64,000 nt of DNA, from assembly GCA_947172415.1 (NCBI GenBank), contig OX359190.1:806001-870000 (forward strand), given 5' to 3'. Positions within the stretch are counted from its first letter, which is position 1, and each line of letters begins with the position of its first letter. A program made the translations under genes and the position numbers. Below, in pieces: positions 35,101 to 44,000 of this stretch. The DNA comes from Chondrosia reniformis (Eukaryota; Porifera; Demospongiae; Chondrillida; Chondrillidae). The notes under the pieces were generated by a model. The model was not told the DNA's origin. It searched no databases and saw only the letters and a program-made list of their open reading frames with translations.

Positions 35101-38081
35101 GGAAAGAAAATGGCCCAGCCGATGCTCTCTCTCGTAACAAAATTTCCTCTTTTCTTCTGCAGGTACCAGCAGCTGCCACACTACCAACAACCCTATCTCA
35201 GGATCTCCTCCAGCTATTTTTGGCAGAACCGCAACCGGACTGGCTATCGAGCGATTGGAGAAAGCGGTTGATTTCTATATTCAGGAAGGTATAGCCAGCT
35301 CGACAGCTCGGACTTATGCCTCTGGCCAAAAACATTACCTGACCTTCTGTCAGCAGGTGGCTCTCCCCCCTCTTCCTGCCTCAGAACAGCAATTGCTACT
35401 ATTTAGTGCGTTCCTCGCCTTAAAAGGACTCAAGTGGCAGACCATCAAAACATATTTAGCAGCGGTTAGACATCTCCACATTATCAATGGTCCCAGCACT
35501 CCTTTCCCAGATGGCAACCGCCCCCGCTTGGAATTACTGTTGAAAGGAATAAGGAAGGCAACTTCAATCATACCAAAGAAACCTCGCCTTCCCATTACAC
35601 CAGTGATGCTCTGCAAAGTCTGGGACATCATAAGGACTCCCCCTACTACCCCAGATAAATTAATGATATGGGCCGCAATGAATGTCTGTTTCTTTGGTTT
35701 TCTTCGAGCAGGTGAAGTATGCATGCCCTCTGCCACGTCCTACGACCCAACTTGGCATCTATGTCTAAGAGACGTATCAGTCAACTCTCACGCTTCCCCT
35801 ACTAAAGCCTTTATCAATATCAAGGCTTCCAAGACTGACCCCTTCAGGCAGGGTGTCACAATCACACTAGGCAAGACAGACCAACAACTTTGCCCGCTGA
35901 CTGCTTTATTGCCTTTCATAGCACTGCGCAACACACAGCCAGGGCCATTATTTCAATTTACAGATGGCTCTTTTCTGACCAGGGAGAAGTTTGTGCAAGA
36001 AGTCAGGCGACTGCTTCAATCAGCAGGCATAGACCCCACACCATACTCTGGTCATAGTTTTCGTATTGGAGCAGCAACTACAGCGGCACGAGTAGGCATG
36101 GACGCGGCTTTAATTCAGACTTTGGGTAGGTGGAGGAGCTCTGCTTATCAGCTGTATATAAAGATCCCCAGAGAATCTCTAGCCTCAGTGTCCAAGGCTA
36201 TGGCAACCAGCAACTCATAACCAGCCTTTAGCAAATATATACGTACATGTGCATGTGCTTATCATATCTTATTCTTTTGGTATATGCATGAGGGAGGCAG
36301 AACTAATTAGTGTGTATTAATAATCACAATCTCAGACTGATATATAAAGTACTATCTTCAGTGTTTAATTCGAAAGGTTATATTGGGTGGAGAAACTCCT
36401 TGGGCCATAACAGCCTTGCCCGATAGGTCTGTTATGATATTCCACCCAAGCCATCAAAACCAATAAGTGCGGTTATGTATAGAAACAGAATAGGACTGCT
36501 TGGTATATATATAAGGAGTAACCAAACTAATTAAATTTAGGCGCATGCATGCATTAACCAAATTATAGTAGGAAATATTTAGCAGGAAATTGTAATTGGT
36601 AGCCCCTCCTGGTCCTGTACCACGCTCCAAATATTAACCTGGCACTTGCATGCCTGGTGACCTCTTGAAAATATGTATTATATATTATATATTAAATAAG
36701 GGCATGGCAGACCTCGTTGATTATGCCACCTGGGCCAGGCTAATGTGGCAGTTGTAGCTCAGTGGCAGAGCAACTGGTGGTCATAACCAGCTGTCCTGGG
36801 TTCAATTCCCAGCAATTGCTTCTTTTGTGTTTTTCCCCCTTTATGATGTTTCATTGATTATTACTTGTGGTTTGATTATCACATCGATTATTCATACATA
36901 TCACTGCGATGTGCATGTTTTTGAGACATTCAACTGCAATAAGTATCCAGTATCCGGACAAACCCATGAAACCGTAACACAATTCTCAATTTTTCAACAT
37001 TGAAAAGGAGATTTAATATATTAAGAGCCTTTGAAGGTTTCAAAGACAGCGCATGTAACATAATCCTCGCTGGTTTAACAAATACGATCATTTACACAAA
37101 CTTTCTTGTCATATAAATTCTTGAAATGATGTTTGACAGTAAAGTAATTGTGGTTTAATTATCATTCTTGTTTTTAATACACATATAATCAATAATATAA
37201 TATACCGATTCCATGTCAAGCAGTAAAAAATAAATAAAATATCTATCTAAGCAAATATTTTGTCAAAACAAACTTACTAACTACATAGACGATTTTATAT
37301 TATTTTCAAGTCGCCAAATTAAAACATTTCCCAAACACAACCTTCCTTCACCAACAACGAGTTAAAACACACTATTTGACAATATACTCAGAATTTTGTA
37401 CAACTACAAATACAATAATCATAATGCGCTTCGCAGCATACCTCTCTCTTCTCGTTCAGGATATTAGGTATCACTGCGTTATCGTAAGGCAATATATAGC
37501 ATAAATTCTAATTATCCTTATAAGGAAGTGCACGGGTTTTAGATAAGCTTGAAACGAATCAGTATTGGGTTGCTGTCTTACAGTTATACCGTACCATATT
37601 CAATTCTTTTGTAATTTGGTTGTGAAATAGTTGTCCTTTGAAGTGACAAAGAAATCAAAATACAGTTAGTACATATCTTACAAAACAAACACGAACTCAT
37701 CCAAACCTCCCGTCAATCCTCTTGGACTGACCTTTCCTAAGCGCCACCCCATATGTAAATTGTGAAAATATTTCATATATTTGGAGAATATATACTCATA
37801 AAGTAAACGAGACGACTAGCGGTAGGCTCCAATAACCTCGGAAGTTGACCTATTACAGCATTGTCTTGCTGCAGACCATCTCTATACAACATACTCACCG
37901 ATAAGAGCCGCTCTGAGCTAGCTGTTTCAGAATGCTCATCGTCGTCGTGATGATGGTCTTGACGAATGCGTCTCCTTAAAATGGCATCTTTAAGATCGTT
38001 CTTTGACAGAATGCTTCCAGCATCAGCTTGATAAACGAAAAGAACTTGTAAACAGCACAAGATTGTGGCTAAATTAGCCAT
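26126..38081 (-). CDS. SLC39/ZIP-type zinc transporter copy 3, with DIRS in intron 1
   Basis: Eight exons: 37899-38081, 29265-29610, 28655-28824, 28191-28346, 27529-27622, 26906-27070, 26451-26641, 26126-26269. Every exon length equals that of copy 2 and the frame is open throughout. Signal peptide, His-rich ectodomain, [27 protein letters not shown] and the [10 protein letters not shown] end are all present. Differences from copy 2 are a TAA stop instead of TAG, one donor changed to GTTAGA (exon 4), and intron 1 enlarged to 8.3 kb by a DIRS-like element lying antisense to the gene. The function should match copy 2, but expression could be affected by the insertion. Confidence 0.85.
26302..26430. 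repeat. Contracted, degenerate 22-bp minisatellite, ZIP copy 3
   Basis: Only about three recognisable GAGAGTGATGAGAGAGGG units and degenerate flanks, against 13 to 15 in copies 1 and 2. Confidence 0.8.
26661..26902. repeat. (GGAT)n intron filler, ZIP copy 3
   Basis: Same tetranucleotide array in the same intron as copies 1 and 2, with different internal order of variants. Confidence 0.95.
27377..27505. repeat. 28-bp minisatellite, ZIP copy 3
   Basis: Four to five units, like copy 2. Confidence 0.8.
28030..28172. mobile_element. MITE-like element, copy 3
   Basis: Counterpart of 8076-8220 with more mismatches in the left arm. The inner part contains GAGGGTCTTCTTCAGTGACT, whose inverse also occurs at about 44450. 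Confidence 0.65.
29848..29995. mobile_element. CAGGG-ended MITE, copy 3
   Basis: Ends CAGGGCTGCAT and ATGCAACCCTG. Same position as in copy 2, with a small internal deletion in the G-rich part. Confidence 0.6.
30438..30580 (+). mobile_element. tRNA-derived SINE, ZIP copy 3 intron 1, first
   Basis: tRNA-like head 30438-30509 is identical to the copy 2 counterpart. The tail is slightly shorter. Confidence 0.75.
31054..33052 (+). pseudogene. Gag-like ORF of DIRS element, spliced, with in-frame stop
   Basis: Exon 1 is 31054-31276 (ATG, 74 codons, Gln/Pro-rich) with donor GGTAAGCC. The acceptor CATACAG ends at 32093 and restores the frame in phase 1. The frame runs on to 33052 but is interrupted by TAA at 32738-32740, inside a Cys/His-rich stretch. 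Downstream is a Cys-rich finger region ([16 protein letters not shown], then H and C) typical of DNA/RNA-binding fingers in such elements. It would bind the element's RNA. The single stop suggests recent inactivation, or readthrough. Confidence 0.6.
33547..35294 (+). CDS. Reverse transcriptase / RNase H of DIRS element
   Basis: The frame is open from 33507, but there is no ATG before about 33622, and TTTAATTCAG ending at 33546 is a good splice acceptor, so I start at 33547. RT motifs: [34 protein letters not shown], and the catalytic box YLDDYL at about 34297-34314. The RNase H domain follows with [27 protein letters not shown] and the terminal [12 protein letters not shown]. It copies the element RNA into DNA and removes RNA from the hybrid. 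The frame is intact, and its last 40 bases overlap the recombinase ORF in another frame. Confidence 0.88.
35255..36220 (+). CDS. Tyrosine recombinase of DIRS element
   Basis: 321 residues from ATG at 35255. An N-terminal SAM-like DNA-binding region ([18 protein letters not shown]) precedes the catalytic domain, with Arg in FLRAGEV, His-x-x-Arg in [16 protein letters not shown] and the nucleophile Tyr near SAYQLYI. All catalytic residues expected for the family are visible and the frame is intact. It would integrate the circular cDNA intermediate without duplicating the target. Residues and the neighbouring RT/RNase H place it with DIRS-type rather than Crypton elements. Confidence 0.88.
   Translation: MEKAVDFYIQEGIASSTARTYASGQKHYLTFCQQVALPPLPASEQQLLLFSAFLALKGLKWQTIKTYLAAVRHLHIINGPSTPFPDGNRPRLELLLKGIRKATSIIPKKPRLPITPVMLCKVWDIIRTPPTTPDKLMIWAAMNVCFFGFLRAGEVCMPSATSYDPTWHLCLRDVSVNSHASPTKAFINIKASKTDPFRQGVTITLGKTDQQLCPLTALLPFIALRNTQPGPLFQFTDGSFLTREKFVQEVRRLLQSAGIDPTPYSGHSFRIGAATTAARVGMDAALIQTLGRWRSSAYQLYIKIPRESLASVSKAMATSNS
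36380..36450. other. Two-part hairpin in DIRS 3' region
   Basis: TTGGGTGGA pairs with TCCACCCAA, and inside it CATAACAG pairs with CTGTTATG. It lies about 160 bp after the recombinase stop. It could be a 3'-end processing or terminal structure of the element RNA. Confidence 0.45.
36748..36890 (+). mobile_element. tRNA-derived SINE, ZIP copy 3 intron 1, second
   Basis: tRNA-like head 36748-36819 and the usual tail. It sits 4 bp after the right end of the DIRS element, in the same position relative to flank as 23311 in copy 2. Confidence 0.75.
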
Positions 38082-38798
38082 TTTGGCGACATACGATCAG
38101 CTAAAGAACTTTTGCTGAATAGTGCTGACTTTTATATTACCATCACGCCTTAGTCACGCTGCACAGACCCTTTAGGAAAGTGCTACGATAAAATGGCCGT
38201 CTGCAATTTGTTCTGATAAACATAATTACTTAGTGGCAACTTAAACTTGTAGTGTATTGCACAATTTCACGACTCCAAGTCTGAATCACAATTGGTCAAG
38301 AGTTAACCTATTCTAATTCTGTCCATTCCGTTTTAAAATCCATTAAACATTATAACCTTGCCAAGACTGTAAATCTATTACAACATGATTTTATTACGCC
38401 TGTGACCAATTGTATATATACCACATTGTTTGGAAATGTGTAATAAATTAAATAAAAACAACTTATATATTAAGGAAAAACGAATGAAATATTGCTCAGA
38501 GGAAATTGTACTTAAAACTGAACTTGAGATGCCCTTTATACATATGGTACATAATACTTGTTGCCATGACAACAGGAAGTGAGCATGCAAATCTGACATA
38601 TTTGTTTTTGAGTAGTTTGATAGTAGATAGTCACTATATGGTAAAATGTAATTATTTACTAGCTTAAATAACTTCAATTTCAGTCATAGTCCTTGATCAC
38701 CAGGTACTGTAACTAGATGCATTGTTATTGAACCAATTCATACACATTAAAGCATGGATATAATAAGAAGTTGAGATAATAGGTTTCTCTTGCTATGG

Positions 38799-38945
38799 TT
38801 ACTGGTCAAGTGACATGATGCGGATATCATCAATCTTGAGTATCATCAGAATTATATAGTAGTGTTACTAATGTTAGTTGCTGTATATGTATCTTGCAAT
38901 TGCCATGACCAATCAATGTCTCAATCACATGTTGGTCTTGCATGT
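38799..38945 (-). pseudogene. Decayed copy of last CCT5 exon
   Basis: Minus-strand similarity to the final exon at 41056-41180, including the ending that corresponds to KIDDIR plus the stop TAA. It carries insertions (a TATATGTATCTTGCAATTG block) and substitutions that break the frame. The flank GGTCAAGTGACATG is retained. Confidence 0.7.
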
Positions 38946-38998
38946 CTTAATTTGCAAGCATATTAGAGGAGAACGTGGGGATATAAACTATAAACATA

Positions 38999-39130
38999 AT
39001 TATGTTTCAAGACATCAGTGCATCCATCTCCAATGTACACCACAAGTATTTTGTGAGTACCCTAAGTGGATGGTAGTTCATCTTGACATATATAGCATGC
39101 TGTCTGGCCCACTATCAATAGCAGGAAGCC
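38999..39130 (+). repeat. Dispersed repeat family B
   Basis: The block starting TTATGTTTCAAGACATCAGT and containing CATGCTGTCTGGCCCACT recurs at 44806-44945 with over 90 percent visual identity. Function unknown. Confidence 0.6.
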
Positions 39131-39725
39131 TTGTCATGTTCTCAGCCATGAACTACCATACTATATATAACAGTACCTTCCAACAAAGGGTTAATTGAAT
39201 GGTTTAAAATTCAATTTTGAAGAAGTTTCCCTTTTAATTATAGCTATAGGTTGCATGGGTGGAAAATGTCTGTTCTCTTCTCTGATGTAAGTCACAGTAT
39301 TAATCAGAAGAAGTAATGCAAAATGTTAACTATATATAATTCCTTTTCTAAACAATTATTGTCTTTACACCTAATTCTTCTTGCAGGTTTGGTGAAATGG
39401 TATCACTAATCAATTATGTTTTACATTTTAAATATAAAGTATACTTTGCAAAGTAATAGAATTGATGGGTTAGCCAAATTAATACCAAGTCAGATTAAGA
39501 GGCTGGTATTACTTGTTAGGTTATATTTTGGCTTAAGTGACTAAAAACAATTAGGGTTAGTAATTAGGTAGTGATTTGAGTTTAAAACTTATGGGACTGC
39601 TGCCTTCACCAGTTGCATAATTTATACTTGGCCTCGAGATCTTTGTTAGGGTATTGTCACGTTCATTACAGGTACTGGCATCATTAAATTTTGGATTAGT
39701 GTACCTGTAAGGTTTCTTACTGTAA

Positions 39726-40050
39726 GCACCGGCAAGCCTTGTACTATTGGAAAATGCAATCGAGGTGACTTGAAATGACACCTTGTAGCTCCTATATGCC
39801 TCCTGGTGCTTAATTCAATTTTTGGCTTAAGCACCGGCAAGCCTAATACTATTGGAAAATGCAATCTAGGTGACTTGAAATGACACCCTGTAGTTCCTAT
39901 ATGCCTCCTGGTGCTTAACCCACTTTTTGGCTTAAGCACCGGCAAGCCTGATACTATTGGAAAATGCAATCGAGGTGACTTGAAATGACACCCTATAGCT
40001 CCTATATGCCTCCTGGTGCTTAATCCGATTTTTGGCTTAAGCACAGACAA
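39726..40050. repeat. 105-bp tandem repeat, three units
   Basis: Units begin GCACCGGCAAGCC at 39726, 39831 and 39936, and a degenerate fourth begins at 40041. As 105 is divisible by three, a minus-strand frame stays open across the array. I see no other coding evidence. Confidence 0.9.
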
Positions 40051-41055
40051 GCCTGAGTTGTGTCATTACATGGCCTACGTGCTGCTAAACCTGGCTGTGA
40101 CTCGCTATGATTAACCAACGCTTCAATGTATTCTATGCTTTTCTATCCTGACAGAATTAAAACGAACTGTCTAACCTCGATATTTAATGATTCATTCCCT
40201 AATGCAGAGCACATTACCTAGTTCGCCATAAACGATCAAGTCCAAGTTAACTGCACCTTCGATCAGGCAGAGCGCCTTCAAAAACCGATTGTTCTTCTTT
40301 CTTTTTGAATGTTTTTATTTAACCTTTTGCATTAGAACGACTAATATCTCGAAGCCATCGAAAAACAAACTTGGAAAGCCCGACGACCGTACTAAGGAAG
40401 ACTATACGGAGAAATATATAATAACTATAGCTGGTGCTTAACATTTTATACACTAATAGTGTCATAGTTTATATATTAAGCTGGTGCTTAACATTCGGAG
40501 AACGCTGGTGCTTAACTTATGGAGAAATGTATAATAACTATAGCTATCCACGCACCTAGCTGGTGCTTAACATTTTATACAATAATAGTTTATAAAGAAA
40601 TTGTGTGCTTATATATTATCTAATCTGAAACACTTGAAATTTAAAATCAACTTCATTCAAAAGTAATTGTGATCAATGAATAATAGTCAATATAACCTGA
40701 TACTAATACATTGTTAATATTCTCAGATTCTGACTAATCGATCATCCAGCTAGAGAAACAATTTTACAAGTAGTTCAAGTTTAATAACTCGTGGGGCTGC
40801 CACCCCCCGAATTAACTCGAACTACTTGGCCACTTTGTGGTCCCAGCGCTAGTTATTTCATCTTAACTTCAACTTAATATAAAGCATGAACAAGAAAGTG
40901 AAATAACTGTTTTCATGATCACCAAAGTTGGAATTTAAATGCACAAGTACTAATTATATACTGTCATGAAACTTCTACATATATATATACTAAACCAATT
41001 CATACACATTAAAGCATGGATAAGAAGTTGAGATTATCAGTTTCTTTTGCTATTG

Positions 41056-44000
41056 TTACTGGTCAAGTGACATGGTGCGGATATCGTCAATCTTGAGTAT
41101 CATCCGAACTAGTTGTGTTGCTAATGTCAGTTGCTGCTTTTTGCCAATCAGTGTCTCAATCACGTGTTGCTCTCTCATATCTGCAACGAATTAATATGCA
41201 AGCACATCAGAGGAGAGGGGGAGAGAAAGAGAGGGAGAGGAGTAAGTGGTAGAAAGTGGAGAAACATTAATCTCATTTTAAAGGCAAAATCCATTAAATA
41301 AAATGCTGAACATCTAAAGCCAATTTTAAAGCATTGATATATTCATCATTGAACTCTGGATCTACCCCACCCACTCATGTCCCCTGAGGAGCACAATGAG
41401 GTAATAAAACTTCGGTTCCGCCCATTACCTCATTGTGCTCCTCAGGAGACATGAGTGGGTGGGGTAGATCCAGAGTTCAATGATGATGTAATAAAAACAC
41501 ATTTGCTAACCTAGGTGTCCCGACTGCATACAGTCTACTCCAAGCCTCGGGTTAGCCTCTGATATCTGTTTGGACTTCAGTTCAGAAACAGTTCTGATTG
41601 GGTTGAGACCAGAGTTCTCCGATAAAGCCATCGGAACTGCCTCCAGAGCGTCTCCAAATGCTCTCATAGCATACTGTTCTAATGTTGAGACCTATTCAGA
41701 TGGATGGGTGGATGGATGGGTGGATGGATGGATGGATGGATGGATGGATGGATGGATGGATGGATGGATGGATGGATGGATGGGTGGATGGATGGGTGGA
41801 TGGATGGATGGGTGGATGATGGGTGGATAGATGGATGGGTGGATGGATGGATGGATGGGTGGATGGATGGATGGACAGGTGGATGGATGAACAGGTGGAT
41901 GGACAGGTGGATGGATGGATGGATAGATGGATGGATGGATGGATGGATGGATGGATGGACGGATAGACGGATGGATGGATGGATGGATGGATGGATGGAT
42001 GTAGCTAGCTATAGATAACCTTGTCAGCTTGTTCAGTCACTTCTAGAGCACAAGCTAGTTCACAAGATCCTCCTCCGTACACTATTCTGTTGTCTCGAAC
42101 CAAATTTCTTATAACACACAACGCATCATGTAAGGATCTCTTTGCCTCCTCTACTATCTAAAGGGCATTAGACAGAACAGTGTGAACACAAACATTATCT
42201 CACAATGCCAAAGTTAAAGGAAAATAATATAAGAATTACAAGAAGGGACTAGGGCAACAAAATGGCAGATCAAGATGGCAGTACCATGTGTTAGCGCTGA
42301 AAAAAAGAGGAGTTTAATCATCATGTATTGTAGTGATTAATTCTTTTATTTATAACTACAGTTTTTACTATCTTTCTGATGGACTTCAGACTGGACCCCA
42401 TGAAAGGTTAATGGGTCATCCAGTATAAATAAGATAAGATAAGTGACTAAAATTTAAATTCAAAATAATGAATAAAACCAAAACAAGCAATTGCTGATAT
42501 AATAATATCTGTAGAGGTTGTCATGACAACCCACCATTTTATTTCCGCCTCTGATGAATATGGTAACTGCCCTTGAATTAGGACAGTCTTCAATCACAAG
42601 CATGTGATCATTAGTTGTGCCAAACGAGAGCTCTCGGATTATTCCGGTCTTTCCCAACTTCTCTGGTGTCAGTTCTGAAAAACGTGGAACTATGCGGCCG
42701 CCTGTTGCTATGGCAATGAGCTCAATCTCTGGTCCGCCCACCCATCGCACTGCCGGGAGGTCATTGGTAAGGAGGAGATGGTTAGCTTCATCGTCAAATC
42801 CCCACTGACAAATGGCAACGTTAGCTCCTGTGTCCTTTACCTGGGAATAGAATGGTAAAGGAATCACTGTATATTGAAAAGTTAAATTTGATTCATGTGT
42901 CCTTAAGATAGCTCCATCAATCCTTGTGCCTTATCAATATGTAGGCTGCATGCATAATCAAAGTGATAATCAAACCACAAGTAATTATAATCAGTCTCAA
43001 ATATCATAAAGAGGGAAAAAAGTGAACAAAGGAATCGCTGGGAATTGGACCCAGGACAGCTGGTTATGACCACCAGTGCTCTGCCACTGAGCTACAATTA
43101 CCACAGCAATGTAAGTCTCCTTCGTGACATGAATGGTGGAAGCTGTAATCCTCACAGATAACCCGGGGGGTGTGACAAGGGGGGGTGTTAAGGTGTACCT
43201 GTTTTATCATTTCAGTAAACTTGTCCTTCTCGTACTGACGCAACTTCTTGTAGTCTTCCACGTTGGTCACGTGAAGATTGTACTTCGTCTTTGGTTTGGG
43301 AGGTTCAAAAGGACAAGTCAAGATGGCCATCCTTGCATCCTTGACAATCTAAGTGGGCGGGGTCAGACCAAATTAGTTAATGTCTGTTGGAGGTACAGCT
43401 TTAATAACAGCGTTTGACCCAAAGGAGAGCCCAGGGTTGGACTAAAATGGGAGGAGTTGGATTTAAAGGGTAGGGGTTGACTTAAAAGGGGCGGAGTTGA
43501 ATTTAAAGGGGAGGGGTTGGACCAAAAGGGAAGGAGTAGGATTTAAAGGGAGGGGTTGGATTAAAAGGGGAGGGATTGGACTAAAAGGGGCAGGGTTGTA
43601 TTAAAAGGGGAGGAGTTAGATTAAAAGGGGAGGGGGTAGATTAAAAGGGGAGGAGTTAGATTAAAAGGGGAGGGGGTGGACTAAAAGGGGCAGGGTTGTA
43701 TTAAAAGGGGAGGGGGTGGACTAAAAGGGGCAGGGTTGTATTAAAAGGGGAGGGGGTGGATTAAAAGGGGAGGGCGTGGATTAAAAGGGGAGGAGTTAGA
43801 TTAAAAGGGGAGGGGGTGGATTAAAAGGGGAGGGGGTGGATTAAAAGGGGAGGGGGTGGATTAAAAGGGGAGGGGGTGGATTAAAAGGGGAGGGGGTGGA
43901 TTAAAAGGGGAGGGGGTGGATTAAAAGGGGAGGGGGTGGATTAAAAGGGGAGGGCTATACTAATAAGGAAAGGGTTGGCCAAATAAATTTAACAAGAATA

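Larger units (their letters stand above)
30763..36743 (+). mobile_element. DIRS-like tyrosine-recombinase retrotransposon, near full length
   Basis: The boundaries are exact because copy 2 retains the empty site. 23286-23311 reads straight from GAGAGGCATTGC into TGTGGCAG, while copy 3 is interrupted between these by 5981 bp with no target-site duplication. It carries gag-like ORFs, a reverse transcriptase/RNase H ORF and a tyrosine recombinase ORF in the order usual for DIRS-type elements. Lack of a target duplication fits integration by tyrosine recombinase. I found no clear long terminal repeats. The ends show at most weak inverted similarity (TTAGCGTGACCAGG near 30790 against the inverse of the right end). 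It lies antisense to the host gene. Confidence 0.88.
38438..41055. other. Spacer between ZIP copy 3 and CCT5
   Basis: No gene supported. It contains a decayed CCT5 last exon, a dispersed repeat (38999-39130), a 105-bp tandem repeat, four copies of a GCTGGTGCTTAA motif (40430-40570) and an imperfect inverted repeat around 40770-40840. Confidence 0.7.

Noticed and set aside
40770..40845. Inverted repeat around AAGTAGTTC / GAACTACTT
   Set aside because: The arms are short with several mismatches, and no second copy was seen in the window.
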